Origin: Phoronis australis
Lineage: Eukaryota > Phoronida > Phoronidae
DNA: 64,000 nt
Assembly (NCBI GenBank): GCA_002633005.1
Contig: NMRA01000238.1
Location: forward strand, 184,001-248,000
Reading direction: 5' to 3'
Positions 13,473 to 21,705 of the stretch are shown in pieces. Every line of letters begins with the position of its first letter. Position 1 is the stretch's first letter. A model generated the notes under the pieces. That model worked only from the letters and a program-made list of their open reading frames with translations, did not search any database and was not told the origin of the DNA. Made by a program: the position numbers and the translations under genes.

Positions 13473-13598
13473 TTCTAGAAGATTCTAGCATGATTAATTC
13501 AACCTGGAACACTCTAGAGCGTAGTATACGTTTGTAGAATGTTTGGGCAGATTCAGGAAAGTTATAGAATGTGCTTGAATCGGTGAAAAGTTCTAGAA
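13473..13598. promoter_or_regulatory. Cluster of TTCTAGAA palindromes resembling heat-shock elements
   Basis: TTCTAGAAGATTC at 13473-13485 is a perfect TTCnnGAAnnTTC array, and TTCTAGAA recurs at 13591-13598. Related CTCTAGAG and TAGAATG words lie between. A possible AATAAA at 13803 follows. It may be part of an old LTR upstream of the Gypsy fragment; function is unproven. Confidence 0.3.
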
Positions 13599-14859
13599 CA
13601 TTGCATGAGGTGATAGAAACCCAAGCACGGGTTTGTGACAGTCAATCAGTCGAAAAGTCAGTTAAAGTTAGTTACAAGAGAGTTATCGTTGAGTTGCTGC
13701 ATTTCTCAGAAGTTCAACACAAGTCAAGGCTGGCTAGAACACAAAATAGACATTACGTCGGACGTTTTGTTTGAGTATGCTTGTGAACGTACGTTCGAGA
13801 CTAATAAAGTGAACCAGTCTTCAGTCTATCATCGCACCGAAAGCTATTAGCACCTGTCGCTAACCACCTGGGCCCACCCACACACGGGGAAAGGCGTGAC
13901 ACTGCTACTTTAGTTTATTGGGACCAAACGTGTTTAAAGATACACGTTGGAATGCCTAAGACAGTATTTTCCGTCAGTAGTTACCCAATGTGGATGCTCT
14001 TTAAATTCCATCAGGTTTTCATTTTCATCAAATTCATTGGCGTATTACACAAAAATGTGCAACTTTAAACGCGGGAACATTTTAAAGTAACAAACATTAA
14101 AAAGTATACATATGAAAGGGATGGAAACGTCAAAATACAACCATACCAGCTCAAAGGGTGAAAGAACCATTTTAGATGTCACCTGCAATGCTAGCTTATG
14201 CGTGTGAGTCTCTCTCTACTGTGAAGTGCAGGTACTCGCAAATTTAGCTCGAGCCACTGGCGTTGTTGTAAACTTGTTATTTGTTGTATTTTCTTGATAA
14301 ATATTCCATTATTTTGACAGATAACAAAACTGTTGTTGGCGTTATTTAATAACTTGTGGGCGTTTGGAACTACAACCTTTTGACTAACTGCGCTTCGTAG
14401 ACGCAGTACTGATGGAAGTTAGTGTGATCACGTGCATCACTTGTAATGCAAAAGGGAAGTTCTCCTGGCTGCCCCTCCAATATAGGACCATATCAGAAAG
14501 GGGGGATCCTTCATATGAAATACCATATCAATAAGAGAGTGGCAAAGAATGTCAGTTACTCCCTTCACTTGGTGACATTCCTACATTTGGGCTCCCTAAC
14601 GTAAGTATTGTACGATCTCACAAATACAGGACAAGAAATGTAATGGATTTTTTCAGAAACGGCTGTTACGAAAAAAGATATCAATAAAAACAGGGAAAAC
14701 CTGGGAGCCTTCCCCTACAAAACACTTGGCCAGGGCCATTAAAGGTTAACTACAGCCCGCCGGTCGTTTGCCACCCTCCCCGTGTCAGTGTAGCAACTGT
14801 CGAGGTGCAGCACGAGCTACACCTCTGCGTCCACACTATGTTTCCTGTCCCAATTTATT
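13599..14859. other. No gene recognised
   Basis: May include the leader of the decayed LTR element (AATAAA at 13803, then a GC-rich stretch near 13865-13900), but no primer-binding site can be assigned. Confidence 0.4.
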
Positions 14860-15415
14860 TTCAAAACGGTGAAGGCGTGCTTTTAAAAGTAGAAACAAAC
14901 CTAATAGAAGTGAGATCTGACGCAGTGCCAAAAAGCATTTGTATGCCTCGTTCCGTACCCTTCTCTCTTCGCGATAAGGTTAAAAGGGAACATGGTTGCA
15001 GAAGACGTAATTTCCGGTAACCGGAATCAACTGATTGGGTATCTCTGACCGTAGTCGTATCCAAAGGCGAGCACGAGGAAAAAATTGCATATGTGTCGAT
15101 CCAACAGTCCTCAGCAAGGCTACAAAACTTGAAATTTACCCTTATGTCTTCAGTACACGAGAGTTTGGCTGAACCATGATGCTCAAGGCTGGGAAAAGTG
15201 TTTACGAAACTTGAAACTAATTCGGGTTTTGGCAAATCCCCTTAAATTAGCCGGTGTTTCGCGAAGTCTTGTCTCGTCTTCGCAAAGCAGGTGTGTCGTT
15301 AAACCTGAGCAAGCGTGTATTCGCGTCCATTGGTGTCACATTTCTCGGACATTATGTTGATACGTTTGGTATCCATTCAAGTGCCGTTTGGTCGACCAAG
15401 ACCATAGTGTGCTCA
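14860..15415 (+). pseudogene. Ty3/Gypsy-type pol fragment (reverse transcriptase)
   Basis: Three frame-shifted blocks keep the order of a Gypsy-class reverse transcriptase. These are RSVPFSLRDKVKREH (about 14955-15000), PESTDWVSLTVVVSKGEHEE (about 15020-15080) and, from 15254, VFREVLSRLRKAGVSL with VFASIGVTFLGHYVDTFGIH. The catalytic core between the second and third blocks is not recognisable. No flanking pair of LTRs was found. It is a dead fragment of an LTR retrotransposon. Confidence 0.7.
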
Positions 15416-15980
15416 TAAGTTAAGAATCAAATAAGCCATATACAAAATAAAGCGACTTTTAATAATTTAAAAATTATTTAATAAGCAGTTGAAACATCGA
15501 TTATTATTTCATTAAAGACATGTTTTGTGTATTTTGTTACAATTTGTTGACTATTTTGGAAAATCAAACAATTCTAACGAAATCGTTCGGTTTACTTGCA
15601 TCTGGAAACGCCCAATGATAAGTTCAACACGTCAACCCAGTTAGCGCCTTTCTCATGACAACAATTTTCTCCCAGCCGCAAAGCACAGATCCTACTGAAG
15701 CTGTGCCCAGCGTAATACACCTGATTGGTCAGTCAGTGGGAAACGGCGTCACGTTTGTTAGTTATAGTCGTTTCGCATGTGTTTGCACTGGTGGCACGCA
15801 GCCTGTAAACTCTGTTGAGAAGAATGTTAGCTACTTCCTTAAACAACAAAGGGGTCCCTTGGTCGTGACCCTTTTCGGCAAACCCGTTCTCTTCAAACAG
15901 AGACAATCGCCGATATTTCATCGATTTCCAGTACAATTGGCTAGATGCCAGCCTGAGAACCAGAGAACCCCTGCTACCCT

Positions 15981-16646
15981 ATGACCCCTGGGCGGGGGCA
16001 ATTTATTGCAAGGGCTTCTCGATCTGGTTGGCGCCTTTCACCTGATTTCTATAATCTAGGGAGTTTTAGCAGTCTGCACGCAGTGCGCCTCAGTAGTCGC
16101 ATAAGTGGCTTTGGTGTAATTTTACTCGGTCTTTTAAGTGCTGCGGCTACACTTCCTGTAATCGTTAAAATGGGAACCTTCATTTTGAAATCCGTTGTAT
16201 TAAATTTTTGGTATTTTTTAAGTCTTAGTGACTGTATACTCCAGATATTTTCAGTTTTTGTGCTCCCTGTGAAACAGAAAGGTGGAACTGAGTGGGCCTG
16301 GTTTTTTAAATCCTATTCAGCCGCCTACACCTACACGCTACCAAAGGCAGATTATAATGTATCTCGAGTACCAGAGCAGGGCCGCCAATCAGAAACCAGT
16401 GTTACTCACGTCTTGCTGTTTGTGAGAACAGCGGTTTTCTATGGAATTTGGTATGTACTACTTCACGGTTGTTTCAAAACATGCCAGGATTATAAAGGCA
16501 TCGGCCTATGTTATGTTGCCTTCACAAGAGTTCGAAATCTAGTGTCAGTTTATAAAAAGGGCACTTGCAAAAACGCGACTCCTGTTTCCCCTTCTGCAAT
16601 AAGAAAATCTTGTAGTCTACTCTTGTTTCCAAATGTCATACAATAA
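15981..16646 (+). CDS. Unrecognised open frame, 221 codons
   Basis: I do not recognise it. It is long for this base composition and contains GLCYVAFTRVRNL, which resembles the last motif of PIF1/Helitron helicases, but no other helicase motif is visible and several hydrophobic runs look random. It is most likely old mobile DNA or chance. Confidence 0.15.
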   Translation: MTPGRGQFIARASRSGWRLSPDFYNLGSFSSLHAVRLSSRISGFGVILLGLLSAAATLPVIVKMGTFILKSVVLNFWYFLSLSDCILQIFSVFVLPVKQKGGTEWAWFFKSYSAAYTYTLPKADYNVSRVPEQGRQSETSVTHVLLFVRTAVFYGIWYVLLHGCFKTCQDYKGIGLCYVAFTRVRNLVSVYKKGTCKNATPVSPSAIRKSCSLLLFPNVIQ

Positions 16647-17031
16647 AACGTTGTCAGTAAATTAACTTTTGCCATCTTTTCTCAAATCGCGACATTAACT
16701 TTAGGGTTGAGTAATCGGTGATAAAATGGCGCCGGAATATGTCATTTGTCTGGAAAATGTTGACACATTTCCTCATTAAGTGGCCTTTTCTGTGTCTCTT
16801 AACACCTGTTATTGAATTTTGGTTCACTTAGGCCTTGCAACCACCGCAGGTAAGGTTGTTTCAATTTGCAAAATATAGGTTTAACTACGTTATCGAACGT
16901 TTCTGTAAATACTTAATTACAGGCGGGTTACGTGGCTAAAGGCTGCTTACACGCTAGCGTCACCAATAGAAGGCAGTTTTCAAGAATCTATCATCGTCTT
17001 TGCAGATAAAATTTAAGAATCCTTTACTGTT

Positions 17032-17151
17032 AACTTGCGACGTACCTGCGCGCATGCTCTAAACTTGCGACGTACCTGCGAGCATGCTCTATACTTGCGA
17101 CGTACCTGCGAGCATGCTCTAAACTTGCGACGTACCTGGGCGCATGCTTTA
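17032..17151. repeat. 30-bp tandem repeat, four copies, CpG-rich
   Basis: Four nearly identical 30-bp units, each containing TTGCGACGTACCTGCG and GCATGCTCTA, run head to tail. Differences are single bases (C/A in GCGCG/GCGAG, A/T at a unit end, T/G in the last copy). It lies 1.7 kb upstream of the receptor start. Confidence 0.85.
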
Positions 17152-18591
17152 AACAGCTGCAGCCTTTGCAGCGAACTCCTTAATTGCCGTTAATCATAAA
17201 CGTGCCGTGAAGTCGACATAACAATCATGTGTTAATTATGCGGATGTCTGTCTTGGTGAAGGCTGCGAATTATTTACTGTTAATCACGAGCAAGGTAGAA
17301 ATCACAGGGAACAGTCATCGATATGATTATCTTCCGAATAGTACGAATAGAGATGAAAAATAATTATCTTGGAATGACATGAAGTTAATGAAGATAAGTA
17401 GTCCTCTCACTGTTAACTGAATTCAGAGCGATAGGTGGAAAAATGAGGGGCTGGTGCCACCACTCGCGCAGCCGTAGATTCCCTACCAGCCTTGTTCCTT
17501 GCCTTCTACGACTACATGTATGTACCCTGTTTTTAGACTTTTTGTATGAACCGCGCAAAAATATGAGTCAAGAACCCGATTCGAGCCCCTGTAGGGAGAG
17601 AGATATTTTCAGACTATAGCTCACGTGATGTGACCGACATATTGTGTGTTAGAAGACTAATAATGATATAATAATTACTTATGCGTTACCAACGCGCTCA
17701 TTTATAGCAGCAAAAATCTCGATTTGTTACGAAAACACGGTCACGTGAGTACAAACGATCACCGTGTATTTTTTCCACGGCCTACGTGACTGTTTGATTG
17801 TGGACATCCCATTAAAATGGCATTAAACCCGTGCTTTGTGAAAAAAGTGTTTCCGTTTTGAGGTTGACGTGATTCAGGAGGAAGGGACATTTGGGTATTT
17901 CCTGGGTCAATTCTTCCTGAGTCCTGAGATTGGTTCTAAACCAAGCACAGGACAAGACAGGACAGGACCAATTTTTAGCGGTAAGAGTGGTAAATCAAAC
18001 TTACATCTTACAGAAAGTAGGTGTTTGATACCGCTTTAAACGAAAAGGCATACCGATATGACAATTTATGTTATTCATGGTCTTCATGATAGGCTTTGAT
18101 TGGTGTTCTTACAATATTAAACTGACGATTTGTCAAACTGTTTATTCATGGACAGCGTGATTTCCGTCTCTGCCAAGTAGAATAATGTTCAGGTTTGCTG
18201 GAACTGAGAAAAGTGCTTTGTTTATTTGTGAGAATGATCATTAACCCCTGCGCGTGCATTATTTATTATTTTTTTCATGCCAAACGATGATCTAATAAGA
18301 TAAATGCATGTACGTTCTAAAAGCAGTAATAGGCTTATAGTCATATAGCATCTGAAAATGTCTCATTGTCAATAGCAACCTGTATTTTTTCAGGGTCACA
18401 CATGGACTAATTTACATCTAACGTCACGTGAGATTCATACACTCCTCTGCAGCGATAATTAGCAATGCGACTCTGAAGGCGAGTTGGACGACGTGACATG
18501 TTGAGATCTCATTTCCACAACATTCAGCGCTTTCGTATGCCATATGAAGACAGGAGCGTAGCATGCGGTGAAATGATATCTGCGAACGGTC
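17152..18591. other. Upstream region of the receptor gene
   Basis: No coding feature seen. A pyrimidine-rich acceptor-like TTTTTTCAG occurs at about 18384-18392 and could end an intron in the receptor's 5' UTR. Confidence 0.35.
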
Positions 18592-18735
18592 TTAGACAAA
18601 CTTGTTGTGCAAGAAGACATCTCTGAACGAATAATTCGTGAAGCACTGTTAGAGAAATTTGTTGTGCTGGAAGGTGTCTTCGAAAGAATAATCAGTGTAG
18701 AACTCTTAGACAAGCTTGTTGCGCTGGATGATTGA
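18592..18735 (+). repeat. 57-bp tandem repeat, open in frame, upstream of the receptor
   Basis: Units start at 18592, 18649 and 18706, giving about 2.5 copies exactly 57 bp apart. On the + strand they read as a 19-residue repeat beginning LDKLVV, LEKFVV and LDKLVA, ending in TGA at 18733. There is no start codon in this frame before the preceding stop, so this may be 5' untranslated sequence or an unrecognised exon. Confidence 0.6.
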
Positions 18736-18842
18736 ATTGAAAATGCGCGTTCTAGATGAACTTCTTTATGGCTGTTCATATAAATTTATAAGGAACAAAC
18801 TTGCATGGAAAGCAGGCAAGTACGTGCAGACGGGAAACAAAC

Positions 18843-20003
18843 ATGACCTCAAGTTCTCGTGGAATGTCACCCTCGATCAGTTCCGATTTTCACGCTGGTT
18901 CTAACAGTTCCAACTGTCCCATGGTCTCGCCGAGCACGAAAATGGTCGTCGAATCATTCTGTGTGTTTGTAATATGGATTGTCTCTGTGTTCGGCAATAT
19001 CATAGTGTGCGTAGTCATCTACCGAAGTCGTCGAATGCAGAGCACTACAAACTATTTTGTGATATCTATTGCCTGTGTAGATTTATTAATCTCATTCTTG
19101 ACAATACCGTTTTACTTCGGAACCGTTGTATCGTGCACGTGGACGTTTGGCCGGATTCTTTGTCAACTTATATATTACGTTCAGTATGTTCTTCTTGGTG
19201 CTTCAATGTACATATTTGTGTCAGTATGCCTGGATAGGTTCTACACAATCATTTACCCTTTGAGTTTTAAAATTACGCGATCTACATCAAAAAAGATGAT
19301 CCTGGGGTGTTTAATGATTGCTGCCGTAGTCTCGATTCCCAGTGTATTTTATTTCGCCGATACGGATCCGCCAGAAACTTGCATGATGCTATCACCTGGT
19401 GGAACATGGGAAAGGATTTTGTTACGTCTATGTATGGTGGCGATTCTTTATGTAGTTCCGGTCGTGATATTATTTGTTGGATATTTCCGTGTCTTCAAAC
19501 ATATCTGGCGTTCAGGCGTTGGAGGCAGACGAATTCGGCGAACCTCCAATCCGGTACCTCGGAATAAAGTGAAAATGGTGAAAATGTTACTCGTTGTTAA
19601 TGTCGTAAATATCGTATTGTTGTTGCCGTATTTTGCCTACCAGTTCATCCACGGATTCGGGGAAATGCAGTTACTGCCTTTGGATCACCAGAAGATTTTA
19701 TTGACCACCATTTGGATAGCTTTTTCTGCGACAGCTGCTAAACCAGTTCTTTACATATGCTACAACGCCAACTTCAGGCGAGGTTGCAAGGAGCTACTTT
19801 GTTTGAGTAACTTAAAATGTTATCGTAGCAACACGTACATAGTGACGAAATTTGGGAAGAAAAATGCAGTCGGCATTATAGACGGGCCCACTAATAATTT
19901 TGTTCTACTAAGTGATGACCGATTCAAAAATTTCGATAGAACACATGGCCTAAATCAATCCTCATGGCCGTTAGATAATGGCATGATGTCGACATACGTG
20001 TGA
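18843..20003 (+). CDS. GPR19: GPR19-like G protein-coupled receptor, single exon
   Basis: This 386-residue rhodopsin-class (class A) receptor lies in one uninterrupted exon. It should sit in the plasma membrane and signal through G proteins. Seen: seven hydrophobic segments, the first at about residues 36-60 with the TM1 GN pair; a QSTTNYFV stretch leading into TM2; an extracellular Cys before TM3; CLDRFYTIIYPL after TM3 (DRF in place of DRY); basic loop 3 ending PRNKVKMVKM; KPVLYICYN in TM7 in place of NPxxY; and a Cys-rich juxtamembrane tail. The tail ends WPLDNGMMSTYV, like the WP...TFV end I recall for vertebrate GPR19. N21 is a possible glycosylation site. The frame is open further upstream, but the first ATG is at 18843 with A at -3, so I chose it. 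Two AATAAA signals follow the stop. Family assignment is strong; strict orthology is inferred. No other gene shares its strand nearby. Confidence 0.87.
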   Translation: MTSSSRGMSPSISSDFHAGSNSSNCPMVSPSTKMVVESFCVFVIWIVSVFGNIIVCVVIYRSRRMQSTTNYFVISIACVDLLISFLTIPFYFGTVVSCTWTFGRILCQLIYYVQYVLLGASMYIFVSVCLDRFYTIIYPLSFKITRSTSKKMILGCLMIAAVVSIPSVFYFADTDPPETCMMLSPGGTWERILLRLCMVAILYVVPVVILFVGYFRVFKHIWRSGVGGRRIRRTSNPVPRNKVKMVKMLLVVNVVNIVLLLPYFAYQFIHGFGEMQLLPLDHQKILLTTIWIAFSATAAKPVLYICYNANFRRGCKELLCLSNLKCYRSNTYIVTKFGKKNAVGIIDGPTNNFVLLSDDRFKNFDRTHGLNQSSWPLDNGMMSTYV

Positions 20004-20063
20004 CATCAGCCATTGTAAGGTGCATGCAGTACGTATATAATCTTCCCTAGAATTTATAGACAA

Positions 20064-20216
20064 AATAAATTGGAACACCTGACGATGGCCGGAGAACAAA
20101 CCGACCGAAACGTCTTGACAGTGTAAATAGACAAGAGGTCGGTGTAGACCACGAAGAGATTTTAATGATAGTTGTAACACGCCACCACCTCAGAGCAGTT
20201 TTAGAAAGTCAATAAA
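20064..20216 (+). promoter_or_regulatory. Two polyadenylation signals of the GPR19-like gene
   Basis: AATAAA occurs at 20064-20069 and again at 20211-20216, 61 and 208 bases after the stop codon. Between them lies a Penelope-type tail motif (20078-20115), so the distal 3' UTR may be transposon-derived. Which signal is used cannot be told from sequence. Confidence 0.5.
20078..20115 (+). mobile_element. Penelope-type tail motif in the receptor 3' UTR
   Basis: CACCTGACGATGGCCGG and CGACCGAAACGTCTTGACA flank a short spacer and can pair in part. It lies between the two AATAAA signals. Confidence 0.4.
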
Positions 20217-20285
20217 TTGAAAACCCGAAAGTGCTGTTTGTTTACTAGTTTAATGCCGTCGTTAACTGACCTATCACCAGCCTCC

Positions 20286-20426
20286 CGTTCAGTAACGCTA
20301 GGACCTTGCTAAAAAGCAAGACTTCGCGAGATTACGTGAGATATTGCCGTGTAGTTTAAATGAGAACACGTGACTATGACTAGGTTTTAGCTAAGTCCTA
20401 GCGTAGGTCCTAGCGTCTACTGAACG
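20286..20426. mobile_element. Small MITE with CGTTCAGTAACGCTAGGACC ends
   Basis: The left end CGTTCAGTAACGCTAGGACC is inverted at the right as GGTCCTAGCGTCTACTGAACG, giving a 141-bp hairpin-like element 280 bp after the receptor stop. Confidence 0.65.
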
Positions 20427-20431
20427 CACGC

Positions 20432-20565
20432 CTGGACTTTGAGTGACGGCTTAAGTGACCAATCAGAACGCAGCCTTCTTGACACACCTTCGCTTCCAAG
20501 TCGCCATTTTACCCGACAAGCAACACGTTGCGGGGTAAAACTTATTGTTTTTTGTCGACATTTCG
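20432..20565. repeat. Dispersed repeat, copy 2
   Basis: GACGGCTTAAGTGACCAATC, CGCCATTTTACCCGACAAGC and TAAAACTTATT as in the 7.85-kb copy. The following GATAGGTCAATT stretch also occurs near 10030. Confidence 0.75.
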
Positions 20566-21435
20566 CAAGGGAGCGAATCTTGCGATAGGTCAATTCGTAG
20601 ATGTTCCCTGTTCATTGGAAGATCGACGAATATAGGTCGAATTAATAAGCGAAAGTACCCAGACATATAAACAGACACCACTGTGTTCCCCAGAAAAATA
20701 AATTGTTTGTCACTAAGATTAAAATGAAATGTCTTTTGGAAGTTGTAAATTTTGTCTTGAACTCTCTAATCAGAGTAAGTGTCCTAGCAAAATAGAACTT
20801 GTATAAAACTGTCAGTCATGATCAGATGGAGCACGGTGACGTAATGCGTTTGATGTAATGAAGGAGTTTGTAAAAGCATGTCTTCAGGCAGACCGCTGGA
20901 ATTCTTCATAAATAAACGTTTTAGGTCATAGCTCTCCTATCTTTCACGTCCGTGGGTACTTCAGGGAGGGGGCAATAGGAACTTTGGTTCAAATCCTTCT
21001 ACAGATGTTCAAAAGTTAATTTCAACAAAGTTCCCCAAAATAATACACTTGCACGTTTCTATTGTAGTTTAAATGTTGGGAAAAACAATAATCAAATAAT
21101 TTGCAAGCCGATAATTTGTTTGGAATATGTGGTTAGAACTTTTCAAGCACTATCAGCGTTGTGAAACCCGTTTCATGCTATGACTTACGGTTCTAGGGAT
21201 ATTCGAGATTTACTGCTTAAATGATTGTTCTTTTATTGCCTCGTTATTTATGGTTGCCCTTTATTATCCTATCATGTTTGGGCTAGAGGTCGCATTTTTT
21301 TATCTGATCGACATAAGTACAGTGTATATTTGCATAGGTTTCTACAAACCCATTTTTGACACCAATCAAACCAATCATGGTCAATACAACAATGCTTGTT
21401 AACAAGTAACAAATTGATAGAATGTAACAAATATT
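20566..21435. other. Space between the convergent receptor and gene A ends
   Basis: No gene seen. It includes the reverse-strand polyadenylation signals of gene A near 21232-21265. Confidence 0.5.
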
Positions 21436-21705
21436 TCAATACGTAACATGTAATAAAATTAACACCAGCACTGTCTTTAAAACCACTCGTTCGGTCACTT
21501 GACAACCCGTATTTTTTCCGTCACTAGATGGCGTCGTCGACAAAGGATTTCCGTCCCCTGTATTACAGAGACTGGACGAACAGCACGTGGTGCACTGGTT
21601 GAATCCTTCGTTAGTCACCAAACATTGTTCTTGACAGTCAGATTTGTAAGCACAGCCACGAAAATAAAATGGCTTGGAGTCTTGTCCGCGCTCTAATTTC
21701 ACAAC
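21436..21705 (-). CDS. Gene A exon 20: second half of LU domain and GPI-type tail, stop
   Basis: 270 bp including the stop. It starts VVKLERG, has RGCAYKSDCQEQC and the LU hallmark QCTTCCSSSLCN, then a Ser/Thr/Gly linker (STTPSSDGKN) and the hydrophobic end VVLKTVLVLILLHVTY. The absence of residues after the hydrophobic run favours GPI attachment over a membrane-spanning receptor tail. Reverse-strand AATAAA signals lie at 21260-21265 and 21232-21237. Confidence 0.85.
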   Translation of the reverse strand, partial: VVKLERGQDSKPFYFRGCAYKSDCQEQCLVTNEGFNQCTTCCSSSLCNTGDGNPLSTTPSSDGKNTGCQVTERVVLKTVLVLILLHVTY

